This document shows positions 12,864 to 23,800 of a DNA stretch of 31,294 nt, piece after piece. Position 1 is the stretch's first letter. Each line of letters starts with the position of its first letter. The notes below the pieces were generated by a model. It made no database searches. It saw only the letters and a list, made by a program, of their open reading frames with translations, and was not told where the DNA came from. Location of the stretch: IMG/VR virus record IMGVR_UViG_3300029309_000203, positions 1 to 31,294 of that record, one strand, 5' to 3'. The translations under genes and the position numbers were made by a program. Source of the stretch: a virus.

Positions 12864-14735
12864 ATGCCATTAGCCAAATATGTATTTAGACCAGGTATAA
12901 ATAGAGAAGGTACTAATTATAGTAATGAAGGTGGCTGGTTTGATGCAGATAAAGTTAGATTTCGTAAAGGCAGACCTGAAAGAATCGGTGGTTGGCAAAA
13001 ACAAAGTTTAAGTAGTTTTATAGGTACTTGTAGAAAAATTTATCCATATAAAGCAACTGATGGTACTGATTATATAACTTTAGGCACTCATCAAAAATTT
13101 TATGTATTACAAGGTAATGTTTATTACGATGTAACACCTATTCGAAAAACAAGCACTAATTCTATTACATTTGCAAAAAAAGAAGATGATACACCTATAA
13201 TAACTGTAACAGATAGTAGTCATGGTGCTGTAAATGGTGATTTTGTTACTTTTTCTAGTGCAGTAAGTTTAGGTGGTAATATAACTGCAGATGTTTTAAA
13301 TCAAGAATATCAAATTAGTTTAGTAACTGGAGCTAATACTTATGAAATAAGTGCAAAAGATACTTCAGGTACAACTGTAAATGCAAATTCAAGCGATTCT
13401 GGTAATGGTGGCTCTGCAACAGATGGTGTTTATCAGTTAAATTCAGGATTAGATGTTTATGTTAAATCTACTGGTTGGGGTTCAGGTACATGGGGTGAAG
13501 GAACTTGGGGTGCTACTACTGATTTATCTTTTACTAATCAATTAAGATTGTGGTCAATAGATAATTTTGGTGATGATACAGTATTAAATGCAAGAGCTGG
13601 TGGTATATTTTATTGGGATGAATCTTCTGGTTTAACAACAAGAGCAGTAAATGCTACTAGTTTAGCTGGTGCTAGTGATGTTCCTACAAAAGTATTACAA
13701 ATAATGATTTCTGATATAGATAAACACGCAATAGCTTTTGGTTGTAACCCGATAGGTTCTTCTGATATTGACCCACTATTAGTTAGATTTTCTGATGTAG
13801 AAAGTATTACAGATTGGACACCAACTGCAACAAATCAAGCAGGTGGAGTTCAACTATCCATGGGTTCTACAATTATAGGAGCTTTACAAACAAGACAAGA
13901 AATACTTATTTGGACAGATGCAGGTATAGTTTCTATGAGATTTGTAGGTGCACCATTTGTTTTTTCATTTACTGAAGTTGCAAATGGTCCATCTTTAATA
14001 GGACCTAATGCAGCAGTAAATGCTAATAATCAAGTTTATTTTATGGATAGTGGTGGATTTTATAGTTATTCAGGTAGTGCTCAAAGATTACCATGTACTG
14101 TATTAGATTATGTTTTTAATGATTTAAACAAACAACAAGAATATAAAATATTTGGTGCTGTAAATGATATTGCTAATGAAATTTTATGGTTTTATCCTTC
14201 TAAAAATAGCACAGAAGTAGATAGATATGTTTTATATAATTATTTAGAACAAGTATGGTCTATAGGAACAACATCAGATAATTTTGTTAGAACAGCTTGG
14301 AATGAAGCATTAATATTAAATAATCCTATAGCTGCTAGTAAAAATAGTAGTACAGATAATAATAATTTTCTTTTTGCACATGAAATAGGTCATGGAGACG
14401 ATGGTAGTAATTTTACTGCATTTATAGAATCAAGTGATTTTGATTTAGACCCTGATGGTGAAAAATTTATAGCAGTAAATAGAATAATACCTGATGTAGA
14501 ATTTAGAGACCAACAATCTACATCTGATGATGTAACTATAACTATAAAAGGTAGAAATTATCCATTAGAAGATTTATCTACTTTATCTACTGTATCAGTT
14601 ACACCAGCTTCTACATTTACTAATACAAGAGCTAGAAGTAGGCAATGTGCAATAAGAGTATCTAATTCATCAAATGATTATGGTTGGAGACTTGGTGATT
14701 TAAGATTAGATATAAGACCAGATGGTAAAAGATAA
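12864..14735 (+). CDS. Tail nozzle/stabilisation-type structural protein, 623 aa
   Basis: The N-terminus (KYVFRPGINREGTNYSNEGG then WFDADKVRFRKGRPERIGGW) is a signature I recognise from large structural proteins of marine podovirus-like phages. The remainder is beta-rich with repeated blade-like segments (GIFYWDESSG, EILIWTDAGIVSMRFVG, NQVYFMDSGGFYSYSG, EILWFYPSKNSTEVDRYVLY). This suggests a beta-propeller like P22 gp10 / T7 gp12 tail nozzle proteins. A WGSGTWGEGTWG motif lies near residues 207-218. It follows the lysozyme gene with a 2-nt gap and is coupled by TAATG to the next gene. Tail-tube or nozzle identity is inferred from fold pattern and position. Confidence 0.65.
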   Translation: MPLAKYVFRPGINREGTNYSNEGGWFDADKVRFRKGRPERIGGWQKQSLSSFIGTCRKIYPYKATDGTDYITLGTHQKFYVLQGNVYYDVTPIRKTSTNSITFAKKEDDTPIITVTDSSHGAVNGDFVTFSSAVSLGGNITADVLNQEYQISLVTGANTYEISAKDTSGTTVNANSSDSGNGGSATDGVYQLNSGLDVYVKSTGWGSGTWGEGTWGATTDLSFTNQLRLWSIDNFGDDTVLNARAGGIFYWDESSGLTTRAVNATSLAGASDVPTKVLQIMISDIDKHAIAFGCNPIGSSDIDPLLVRFSDVESITDWTPTATNQAGGVQLSMGSTIIGALQTRQEILIWTDAGIVSMRFVGAPFVFSFTEVANGPSLIGPNAAVNANNQVYFMDSGGFYSYSGSAQRLPCTVLDYVFNDLNKQQEYKIFGAVNDIANEILWFYPSKNSTEVDRYVLYNYLEQVWSIGTTSDNFVRTAWNEALILNNPIAASKNSSTDNNNFLFAHEIGHGDDGSNFTAFIESSDFDLDPDGEKFIAVNRIIPDVEFRDQQSTSDDVTITIKGRNYPLEDLSTLSTVSVTPASTFTNTRARSRQCAIRVSNSSNDYGWRLGDLRLDIRPDGKR

Positions 14736-14938
14736 TGGCAAATCCTAAATCAATAGTATTACCTTTAGCACAACAAGAATATAGTTCCGCAGATGAAGCA
14801 GTTACAAGAAGAATACTAGAACAAGCAATACAAGATTTAGCTATACAATTAGATAAAGTACAAAAATTACAAAATGTTGTAGTAAGTAAAGGATTAAAAA
14901 GACATCAATTTTTATTAATGGGAATGAAACATGGCTGA
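14735..14938 (+). CDS. Small helical phage protein, 67 aa
   Basis: It is mainly one helix (DEAVTRRILEQAIQDLAIQL then DKVQKLQNVV) with an N-terminal SIVLPLAQQEY segment and a basic C-terminus. It resembles small conserved proteins found beside the nozzle-type gene in marine phages, with no known function. It starts with TAATG and overlaps the next gene by 8 nt. Probably a virion or assembly accessory protein. Confidence 0.65.
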   Translation: MANPKSIVLPLAQQEYSSADEAVTRRILEQAIQDLAIQLDKVQKLQNVVVSKGLKRHQFLLMGMKHG

Positions 14939-15272
14939 TAATTTAAAAGTATTAGGTCAAGTTGACCCTGCAGCAACAACAACAACTACACTTTATACTT
15001 GTCCTGATATGACACAAACAACAGTTAGTTCTATAGTTGCAGCAAATAGGACAGGTTCTGCAATAACATTTAGATTAAGTATTCATGTAGCAGGTGCTAG
15101 TGCAGATGATAAACAGTTTCTTTTTTATGATAAATCTGTAGCAGCGAATGATTCTTTTGCTATAGTTTTAGGTATAACATTAAATCAGACAGATGTCGTA
15201 AAAGTTTATACAAGTGCAGTAGATATGAGTTTTAATATGTTTGGTTGCGAAACCAAAGAGGAAGATAGATAA
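14931..15272 (+). CDS. Beta-rich small structural protein, 113 aa
   Basis: Short alternating strands (VLGQVDPAATTTTTLYTCPD, SSIVAANRTGSAITFRLSIH, KQFLFYDKSVAANDSFAI) suggest a single beta-sandwich, as in phage decoration or tail proteins. A C-terminal acidic tail (KEEDR) carries the next gene's ribosome binding site. Two Cys residues are present. No signal peptide or membrane segment is seen. Context (after the nozzle-type protein) supports a virion role. Specific function unknown. Confidence 0.65.
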   Translation: MADNLKVLGQVDPAATTTTTLYTCPDMTQTTVSSIVAANRTGSAITFRLSIHVAGASADDKQFLFYDKSVAANDSFAIVLGITLNQTDVVKVYTSAVDMSFNMFGCETKEEDR

Positions 15273-15274
15273 AT

Positions 15275-17578
15275 ATGGATATAAAACAACAAACTAAGAA
15301 TGTAGCAGCACAAGGTCGTTTTGGCGATTCTATGTTACTTCATGTAAATCCTGAAGAAGTTAAAGGATTAGCATCTGCTATGCCTATAACTATAAATCCA
15401 GAAACAGGACAGCCAGAAGCTTTCTTACCTTTCTTAGCACCTGTGTTAGGTAGTTTAATAGCACCAACAATTTTAGCTGGAACAGGATTATCAGCAGCAG
15501 CTATGGCAGGTATAGGAGCAGGTTTAGCTACATATGCACAAACAGGTGGTTCTGGTAGTAAAGCATTAATATCAGGTCTTACAGCAGGTTTAGGTTCAAA
15601 AGCTTTAAGTGGTGGTGCAGAAGCTGCAGTAGGTGCAGATGCAGCAACACAAGCAGCAACTACTGGAGCAGATATAGCAACACAAACAGCAGCAAGAGAT
15701 GCTGCAATAAGTGCTGCACAAGAAGGAGCAAAATTAACTACAGAAGCTGGATTTAGAGGATTTACTCCTGGTGAATCATTAAAAACTATGTTTGGTAACA
15801 GAGGTCTTGATGCAGGTATAAAATCATTAGGAAGTGCAGCAATGACTCCTACTGGTATGTTAGCATCAACAGCAGCAGGTACTGGAGCTGTAATTCAATC
15901 ACAAGAAGAGTTTGAAAGACAAATGGCTCAAATGCAATTAGATGAAGAAGAGCGTAAAAAAAGAATGTATGAAATGTATCCTGAACAAATACCAGTAGCT
16001 AGTGGTGGTAAAATAGGATTTCAAAGAGGCAGTTTTGTTAATCGTTTTCAAGATGCTCAACAAAATGTAATTAATCAAGCTATGAATCCTAATTTAACAG
16101 GTCAATATAGATTACCTGCTCGTAGAACAGCAAGACCAATAGGTAGAGGTTTTATGCCAGGTTTTATGCCTGAATATTCTTATTTTGAAAATACAAATCC
16201 AAGTGCTACAACATTAGGCTTTAATCCATTAAGCACTTCACCAATAAATTTTAATCAACCAACTAGAGGTTTTAGAAATATAAGACCTATGCCACCTAGA
16301 AGAGATTTTAGATTTAGACGACCTCCAATGTTTGCAGGATATGGTAATCCATTTATGCAATCACCTAGCTATCAAGGATTTTATGGTGTACCACAAATGC
16401 AACAAACTTTAAATCCTTATGCAAGATTTACTCAACAACCTTTACCTTATCAACCATATGTACCATATGTTCCACCAGTAGATACACCTCCTGATGATGG
16501 AGGAGGAACTGGTGGTGGTCAAACACCTCCTATAGACCCACCGATAGATATACCTGATGATGGTATTGGTCGTAAAGGTAGAACTAGAAATATAATACCT
16601 ACAAGTTCGCCAGATGAATTTGTTACTACAGGACCTGTAAATAAAGGACCTAGACCTATAGAAAGAGCTATAAGACCTACAAATACACCACCTCCTACAA
16701 TAACAGTACCTATTGAAGGTGGAGCAGATGTAAAAATACCTGATTTTAGTAAAATAAATACTCCAATAACTCCTCCTATGATTGGAGGTTTAGAGGATAG
16801 AGATGCTATGCGTGATGAAATGTCTATAGATAGAGGGTTAATGATTAATGAAAATCCAGTTACATTTACACCTCCTGTAACTCCTCCTCCTGTAACTCCT
16901 CCAACTCTTCCAACTCCAGCAGCACCAGCTAATACACCTATGCAAAAACCTATGTCTATTGGTGGACCAGGTGGTGGCAGAAATGATATGTTTGGTAGAA
17001 GTATGTTATTTGCAGAAGGTGAAGATACTAATAAAGAATTACCTAATGAAGGATTAAAAGCTTTAGCTAAAACAGAAAAAGGTAGAGAAGCTATAGAAAA
17101 AATGGGTTATCAAGAAGGTCAAGATATAAATATGCCTACTGGTCAATCAACAGATATGATGATGCAAGACCCTATAGTACAAGAAGTTATACAGTTTATT
17201 CTTGGTGAAACAGACGATAGTAATATTGTAAATGAGTTTATTATAAAGTATGGACAAGAACAATTTATGATATTAAGAAATATGATACTAACACAAGCTT
17301 CAGGTAATCCAAATGTACAAACTGAAGGATTAATACAAGGCACAGGAAGAAGTGGCATGGCTGATGATTTACCTATGAATATAGGTAATAAACCTATAGC
17401 TGCTGTATCACAAGATGAATATATTATTCCTGCAGATGTTGTATCTATGTTAGGTGATGGTAGCTCTGATGCAGGTTCTAAACAATTAGATGGTATGTTA
17501 GATAGAATTAGAATGGCTAAAACTGGTGGTAAAACACAAGCTCCACCACTTAATCCAGAAGAGGTATTACCAGCATGA
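15275..17578 (+). CDS. Putative internal virion protein with Pro/Gly-rich centre, 767 aa
   Basis: The start (RFGDSMLLHVNPEEVKGLAS) leads to a hydrophobic Ala/Gly stretch (~50-115; FLAPVLGSLIAPTILAG, AMAGIGAGLATYAQTGG) that could insert in membrane. A coiled region (EEFERQMAQMQLDEEERKKR) and an ASGGKIGFQRG motif (~242-252) follow. The middle (~265-565) is low-complexity, rich in Pro, Arg, Tyr and Gly with runs such as TPPPVTPP. The C-terminus (~580-767) is ordered again, with MADDLPMNIGNKPIAAVSQD and EYIIPADVVSMLGDG. This arrangement recurs in marine phage proteins located before the giant polyvalent protein. Probably ejected or internal virion protein; inference. GAGGAAG (15259-15265) precedes the ATG. 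Confidence 0.65.
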   Translation: MDIKQQTKNVAAQGRFGDSMLLHVNPEEVKGLASAMPITINPETGQPEAFLPFLAPVLGSLIAPTILAGTGLSAAAMAGIGAGLATYAQTGGSGSKALISGLTAGLGSKALSGGAEAAVGADAATQAATTGADIATQTAARDAAISAAQEGAKLTTEAGFRGFTPGESLKTMFGNRGLDAGIKSLGSAAMTPTGMLASTAAGTGAVIQSQEEFERQMAQMQLDEEERKKRMYEMYPEQIPVASGGKIGFQRGSFVNRFQDAQQNVINQAMNPNLTGQYRLPARRTARPIGRGFMPGFMPEYSYFENTNPSATTLGFNPLSTSPINFNQPTRGFRNIRPMPPRRDFRFRRPPMFAGYGNPFMQSPSYQGFYGVPQMQQTLNPYARFTQQPLPYQPYVPYVPPVDTPPDDGGGTGGGQTPPIDPPIDIPDDGIGRKGRTRNIIPTSSPDEFVTTGPVNKGPRPIERAIRPTNTPPPTITVPIEGGADVKIPDFSKINTPITPPMIGGLEDRDAMRDEMSIDRGLMINENPVTFTPPVTPPPVTPPTLPTPAAPANTPMQKPMSIGGPGGGRNDMFGRSMLFAEGEDTNKELPNEGLKALAKTEKGREAIEKMGYQEGQDINMPTGQSTDMMMQDPIVQEVIQFILGETDDSNIVNEFIIKYGQEQFMILRNMILTQASGNPNVQTEGLIQGTGRSGMADDLPMNIGNKPIAAVSQDEYIIPADVVSMLGDGSSDAGSKQLDGMLDRIRMAKTGGKTQAPPLNPEEVLPA

Positions 17579-18054
17579 ATCAAGTAGCTGAAAAAATAGA
17601 ATCAGAAGTAAAACATGATTTTGAAATATCACTTGTACCAGAAGATAAATTAACTTTAGTTTGGGAACAATGTGAAAAACATTTGCAAAAATCTTGTAAT
17701 CGTTCTAATGGTAGAGCTTTACCTAAAGATATATTTTATGATTGCTTAAATAAACAAGCTTCTTTATGGATTATATTTGATAAAGAAACATTAGATATAT
17801 CTGGATGTGCTATTACTAAAATAATTGAATATCCAACTGGTAAAAGAATGTTAAACATAGACCATATTGGCGGTAAAAAAATGAATGAATGGATTGATAG
17901 AGGTCTTGAAGTTATAAATAAATGGGCTAAAAGTAATGAATGTGTTGGCATAGAAGGAATTGGTAGAGCAGGTTTTTGGAATTGGATTAAAGATAGAAAA
18001 GGATGGGAAAAAACAGCAATTTTTTTTGAATATGAATTTAAGGAGAATGAATAA
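17575..18054 (+). CDS. GNAT-like phage protein (internal virion gp13-like position), 159 aa
   Basis: The pattern WEQCEKHLQKSCNRSNGRAL, then LWIIFDKETLDISGCAITKI, then a central NIDHIGG, and finally GIEGIGRAGFWNWIKDRKGW matches a family of small phage proteins with a GNAT acyltransferase-like fold. These are often found beside internal virion proteins, as is T7 gp13. The typical acetyl-CoA loop (Q/R-x2-G-x-G/A) is not clear, so enzymatic activity is uncertain. It starts by an ATGA overlap and ends by TAATG, inside the internal-virion gene block. Confidence 0.6.
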   Translation: MNQVAEKIESEVKHDFEISLVPEDKLTLVWEQCEKHLQKSCNRSNGRALPKDIFYDCLNKQASLWIIFDKETLDISGCAITKIIEYPTGKRMLNIDHIGGKKMNEWIDRGLEVINKWAKSNECVGIEGIGRAGFWNWIKDRKGWEKTAIFFEYEFKENE

Positions 18055-19400
18055 TGGGTGGAAGAAGTAAAAGCTCACCAGCACCAACAGAAACAAGAGT
18101 AACTCAAACAGATTTACCAGAATATGTTCAGCCGTATTTTGAAAGACTTCTAAAAAGAGGAGAAGCAGAATCTAATCAACCTTACACACCTTATCAAGGT
18201 GAAAGAATAGCTTACTTTTCTCCTGATGAATTAACATCACAAGCAATGACTAGAGGTTATGCACAAGCAGGAACTCCACCAGAATTACAAATAGCTTCAC
18301 AAAGAGCTATGATGTTAGGTGGACCATATGATTCTAGTTATCAAGCAGATTTTTTAGGTAATCCTTATGATGCACAAGGATATGGTTCTGGTTATCAAGC
18401 TGGTTTAGTAGGCTCTGGTTATCAAGCAGGAGATATAGGTCAAGGTTATTTATCAAGAGATTTTGGACCAAGATTTAATGTATTAGATTATGAATCTAAT
18501 ATAAATAGATTTATGAATCCATTTCAACAATCTGTAACTGACATACAAAAAAGAGAAGCTATAAGACAATCAGAAATGATGGGTGATAAAACTGCTGATG
18601 CTGCAGTTAGGTCTGGTGGTCTTGGTGGTTATCGTGAAGCTATTTTACAAGCAGAAAGAGAGCGTAATTTAAGTCAACAACTTGATGATATTCAAGCAAA
18701 AGGTAGTCTAGGTGCTTTTCAGTCAGCACAAGCACAACTTGCAGCAGAAAGACAAGCACAATTAACAGGACAACAATTTAATTTACAACAGTATATGGCT
18801 GAAGAACAAGCTAGACAAAGAGAAACACAATTAGATACACAAAGATATCAAGTAGGTGAATCTGCAAGACAAGCAGCAGCTAAGTTAGGATTAACAGCAG
18901 CACAACAAAATGAAGCAGCAAGACAAGCACAAGAAAAATATATGCAAAGTGCATTTGCTATGACTGAAAAATCATTTCAAGAACAAGGCAGACAAGATAT
19001 TGAAAGATTTAAAGCACAAGAAGCTGCTAGACAAGCACAAGAAAGATTTGGGCAATCAGCTTTTGATATGTCTCAAAGATTTGGCTTGGCATCTGTAGAT
19101 GCTTTAAGAGATGTTAGTGGCGATATACAAGATGATGTAAGACAAAGAATAGGTGCATTAACAGGCATAGGAGCACAACAAAGAGCAATGCAACAAGCAT
19201 CTATGGATATGGGTTATCAAGACTTTTTAAGACAACAAGGATTTACTCAACAACAGTTAGGTTTCTTAGGTGGATTATTAAGAGGTGTGCCTGTTCAACC
19301 ACAACAACAAATTAGTACTTTTCAACAACAACCAGGATTATTCCAATCAGCTTTAGGTATGGGATTACAAGGACTGGGTTTATATAAAGGAATGAGTTAA
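18054..19400 (+). CDS. Putative internal virion protein, Gln/Ala-rich helical, 448 aa
   Basis: Residues ~1-95 (TQTDLPEYVQPYFERLLKRG, YTPYQGERIAYFSPDE) are a conserved-looking start. GSGYQAG repeats lie near 107-130. Residues ~200-350 form a long Gln/Ala/Glu-rich helical region with an internal repeat (ARQAQEKYMQSAFAM and ARQAQERFGQSAFDM). The C-terminus is Gln-rich with a Gly/Leu hydrophobic end (SALGMGLQGLGLYKG). The architecture fits internal core or ejection proteins of podoviruses (T7 gp14/gp15-like role), but I see no direct homology. TAATG overlaps join it to both neighbours. Confidence 0.6.
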   Translation: MGGRSKSSPAPTETRVTQTDLPEYVQPYFERLLKRGEAESNQPYTPYQGERIAYFSPDELTSQAMTRGYAQAGTPPELQIASQRAMMLGGPYDSSYQADFLGNPYDAQGYGSGYQAGLVGSGYQAGDIGQGYLSRDFGPRFNVLDYESNINRFMNPFQQSVTDIQKREAIRQSEMMGDKTADAAVRSGGLGGYREAILQAERERNLSQQLDDIQAKGSLGAFQSAQAQLAAERQAQLTGQQFNLQQYMAEEQARQRETQLDTQRYQVGESARQAAAKLGLTAAQQNEAARQAQEKYMQSAFAMTEKSFQEQGRQDIERFKAQEAARQAQERFGQSAFDMSQRFGLASVDALRDVSGDIQDDVRQRIGALTGIGAQQRAMQQASMDMGYQDFLRQQGFTQQQLGFLGGLLRGVPVQPQQQISTFQQQPGLFQSALGMGLQGLGLYKGMS

Positions 19401-20821
19401 TGTCAAATTTAGTAGAACTAGCAAATGAATTAGAGGATTTTCCAAAAGAACAGTTAATACAAATGTCGCAAGACCCTAACTCTACTTATCCCTCTTATTT
19501 AGTATTATCTGAAATAAAAAGAAGAACACAAATGGAAAAAATGTATGCTGCACAACAGCCTAAACCAGAAACAACTATTTCTGAAGAGTTAGTAGCAGAA
19601 TATGCAGAAAGTCCATCTGGTTTAGGAGCCATGGCTCAGTCATTTGATACACCAAATGCTTTCCAATCAGGTGATATGGGCGACATGGCTCCGCCTTCTC
19701 CTATGCAGATGATGGCTGCTAGTGGTGGTAAAACTGGATATTATCATGGCACTAATATTCTTTCACCAGATGATTATCAATCAGGTGGTAAAACTGGCTA
19801 TCAAGCAGGTGGTGGTATAGGAACAGGTACAGATAGTTTATCTGCAACATTTACTAATCCAATATCAAATCAAGATATAAATAATGAACCAGGAGTTTTA
19901 AGTAAAGCAATAAATTGGGCAAAAGAAAATCCAGCAGACGCTTTATCATTAGCTGCTAATGCAGCATTTTTTATTCCAGGTGCAGGTGTTGTTCTTGGTT
20001 CTGCAGTAAAAGGAGGTCTTGCATTATTACCTAAAGTTGTAGCAGCAGCTAAAAAAGTTGCACCTGCTGTTAAAAGTGGTGTGCAAAAAACTTATACAGT
20101 TCCTAATCCAGCTTTACAAGGTGGCTTAAAAGTAGGGCAAAGAAAAGTAATGGACCCAAAAACAAAAACATCTAAAATGATTGATACTGCTACAGGTAAA
20201 GATATACCTGAAAGAGCATTTAGTTTTGGAAGAACTGGTGTAGCAGCATTACCTATTATAGGTTCAACTAAATTAGGTATTGAAAAATTATTAGATGAAG
20301 AAGAAATAAATCCAGTAACAGTACAAACACAAACTGAAGAATCACAAAAACAAGTTCTTAAAGATGTAAATACTGGTAATGCAAATGCAGATGAAGATAA
20401 GGGATTAGGTCAAAGATTAAAAGACTTTGTAAAATCTTCTCGTGGAGCAGATATGTTAATAGGTCTTGGTGGTGCTATAGGTTCTGCTAGAAATCTAGGA
20501 GAATTAAGTAGTGGTATATCTGATGCTTATTTTGGAATTAAATCAGCAGAACAAGCTGCAGAATTACAAGGTTTACAAGGTAGATTAATAGAAGCACAAA
20601 TTTCTAAATATGAAGCAGATGTAGCTAATATGCCATTAGATATTGCTATTAAACAGTATCAATCTTTAAATGATTTAGTTGATTCTGGAGTTTTAACAGC
20701 AGACGAAGCAAAAATAAGAGAAGCTGCATTAATTAAAAGAATACAACAATTACAAGGAATAACAGTTGCTGAAAAAGATAAAAGAGATGAATTATTAGGT
20801 TTAGTTCAAGAAGTAGGATAA
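19400..20821 (+). CDS. Putative internal virion protein with ASGGKTGY motifs, 473 aa
   Basis: The start (LVELANELEDFPKEQLIQMS with SYLVLSEIKRRTQMEKMYAA) is typical of marine phage proteins in this position. Two copies of SGGKTGYxxG occur at ~110-118 and ~128-136. A hydrophobic segment (~183-214; SLAANAAFFIPGAGVVLGSA then VKGGLALLPKVVAAAK) could be membrane-active. A C-terminal helical region (~345-465) includes SRGADMLIGLGGAIGSARNL. Such features fit DNA-ejection proteins. No enzyme motif is visible. The gene lies directly before the giant polyvalent protein gene, separated by 6 nt. Confidence 0.6.
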   Translation: MSNLVELANELEDFPKEQLIQMSQDPNSTYPSYLVLSEIKRRTQMEKMYAAQQPKPETTISEELVAEYAESPSGLGAMAQSFDTPNAFQSGDMGDMAPPSPMQMMAASGGKTGYYHGTNILSPDDYQSGGKTGYQAGGGIGTGTDSLSATFTNPISNQDINNEPGVLSKAINWAKENPADALSLAANAAFFIPGAGVVLGSAVKGGLALLPKVVAAAKKVAPAVKSGVQKTYTVPNPALQGGLKVGQRKVMDPKTKTSKMIDTATGKDIPERAFSFGRTGVAALPIIGSTKLGIEKLLDEEEINPVTVQTQTEESQKQVLKDVNTGNANADEDKGLGQRLKDFVKSSRGADMLIGLGGAIGSARNLGELSSGISDAYFGIKSAEQAAELQGLQGRLIEAQISKYEADVANMPLDIAIKQYQSLNDLVDSGVLTADEAKIREAALIKRIQQLQGITVAEKDKRDELLGLVQEVG

Positions 20822-20827
20822 TAAATT

Positions 20828-23800
20828 ATGGCTGAATATGATATTGGCGGTGGGAAAAAAATAAAAGTTCCTGATAATTTAGACCCCGAAACAAGACTAC
20901 AATTAGCTGAAGTTGTTAAAGATAAATACGGCATTGATATAAATCAAACATCAGCATTAGAACAAGCAGGTGAATTTGTAAAAGCAATACCAAGAGGTGT
21001 TGCTAGTTTAGCTTTAGATGTACCTACAGGTATTGTTGGTTTATTTGACATTGGCAACGACAGTAATTTATATAAAGGTCTTGAAGGTTTACAACAAAGA
21101 TTAAGAGAGGATTCTGTATTAGCAGCAGACCCACGATATGCTGATAAATTTTCTACAAAACTAGGAGAAGGCATAGGTTCATTCGGACCATTCTTAGGTG
21201 CAGGTATAGTAGGTAGAGCATTATCTAAAGCACCAGGAGCAGCTAAAGGCTTCCTATCACCAACATTTACAGCACCAACAGCTTTAGCAATACCAACAGG
21301 TATAGCAGCACAAGGCGATAGACTACAAATGGCTAGAGAAATGGGTGAAGATGTAGGTGGTCTTACTGAAACTACTGCTGAATTATTCGGTGGTCTTATA
21401 GGTATAACTGAAGTATTACCTATTGCTAATATATTAGGTAAAGTTCATAAAAACGCACCATTATCTACTAAAGAAAAATTAGTATCAGCACTACAATCAG
21501 GAGCTGCTGAAGGTGGACAAGAAGTAGCTGCAAGTATATTACAAGATTTAACAGCTAGAGGTCTTTATAGTGAGGACTTACCTGTAGCAGATAGTATGTT
21601 TGAAGAGTTTACTATTGGAGGTATTATTGGTGCTGGTGCTGATTTAGTTGTCTCTAGTATGGCTGGTAAAAAATCTATTAGAAATAAACAATTAGAAGAA
21701 GATAATTTAAGAGTTAATGAAAATAAACAAAGATTAATACTTGCTAAAAAACAAGAACAAGCTATTGAACAAGGTGTGCTTGAAGAAATGCAAGATATGC
21801 CACCTATTACAGTTCCTCAAATTATTGCACCAGAAGAAAAACCTACAGAACCATCAATAGAGGTAGTTTCAACACCACAAGAAAAATTTGCTGTTGTTGA
21901 TATTAGTAATCCAGAATCTCCTGCACAGATTGATATAAAAGATACAGAAATAGAAGCTATTAAAGTTAGAGATAAGATATTAAAAGATTTTAATTTTAAT
22001 ATTTTAAAATCTAAATTAGATAATGATGTATATAATTTAGGTTTAATTAATAGTAAAAGTGCTTATGAAATAGGACAAAGTTTAGAAGATAGTAGAGCTA
22101 GTGATGTAACTATTCAACAATTAATTAATAGTGTACCTAAAGATTCTAAACAAGAAGTAATTCTTAGAGGTTTAGTAAATAGTTTTGTTGCACAAAATCC
22201 AGGCAAAACTTCTCGTAGTTATCCTAGATTATCTATGACAAAAGCTAAACAATTATTAACACCTAAACAGTTTAATGAATTTACATCTGCATATGCTCAA
22301 TCTGTATTTAAAAATTCTGAAAAAAATGGTGAGCCTTCTATTATTGCAGATAAAGATAAACCAGATACATCAGCTAAATATATAAAAGAAATAGCTGCAT
22401 CTAAAAATATAGATTTAGATTTTCAATCACCTGCTGTTCAATATGCAGCAGAAAAATATACAGGTACGCCTGAGTTTAAAAAAATGAAACAAGGTCAAAA
22501 AGAATTATTTTTGGCTAAACTTCATTCACTTCCTAAGTTCAATTCAAGAACAACTTTCCCAGACTTTAGACCAAGAAATTATACTGCACAAGATATGGCA
22601 GATTTTGTTGCTAACACAAAAAGCAATAAAGTAATTTTTGATAAAAATAGTTTATTAAAAGTTGGACCAGATTCTATTAGAAAAAACAAATTAGCTACAG
22701 AACAATTTATAGATGATTTAATTTATAGTGGTAGAGCTGAACAAATAGAAGGCACTAATAACTACAAAATTAAAGATAATTTTGAGTTTGATATAGCTAG
22801 AAAAGCAGAAGGTTTTAATGAGACTCCAGAAGAGTTTAGTGCAAGACTTACTGCAGAAGGTAAATTACCTCCAGAAACTATTGCAGAATTAGTAGAAAAA
22901 GAAACAAAAAATCAAGAAAAATTATTACCACCTGCAGAAATAGTTCCTAAAACTATTAACTATGCTGAAACTTTACAAGAAGGTAAAGTTAATAAATTTA
23001 CAAAAGAACTTAGAAAAAGATTAAATGCTGTAGGTCTTAAAGAAACTGGCATTGTAGTTAGTGATGACATACTTTCTACTAGTACATTGCAAAGAGTAGA
23101 AGGAAAAATAAAATTCGACCCAAGAGTAACTAGAGCTACAGAAACAGCAGAAGCAGTAGAAGGAGAATATGATAGAAATACAGATACTATTTTCTTATCT
23201 CTTAATGCAATAAATCCAGATGGTGGTGCTACAGAAGTAGAAATAGAAGAAAGATTAAGAAAAGTATTAGACCATGAAATGATTCATGCTTTTAGAGCTA
23301 AAGATTTAATTAGTGAAAAAGAATATCAATACTTAAAAAAATTAGTTAAAGATAAAAAGTTTCCTAATGACCCAGAAAAAAGAACTTTTTATAAAGAAGC
23401 TGTAGATAGAACTAGAAATGAATTAGCAAATAGAAATTTATCTGATGCTTTTAAAGAAGATTATATTGTAGAAGAAGCTATAGCAGAGTTATTTAGAAAT
23501 AAAGATTTACTAGTAAATACTCCTCCTAAAGTAGATGGTATTTTTAATAAGATAATTCAGTTCTTTAAAACTATGGGTCAAGCAATGCGTAGCTCAGGAT
23601 ATAAAAGTGCTACAGAAATATTTAATAATATAGAGTCTGGTAGAGTTGGTGCTAGAGAAAGAGGGGTTGTTAGAACTACGAGACTCTTAGATGCAGGTCG
23701 TATTCCTGCTAGTTTTATTAATATTGACCCTGATATACCAGCAGAACAACAAGAAATAATTCCTGGTGATGAAATAAGACAAACTTTAAAGCCTACAGGT

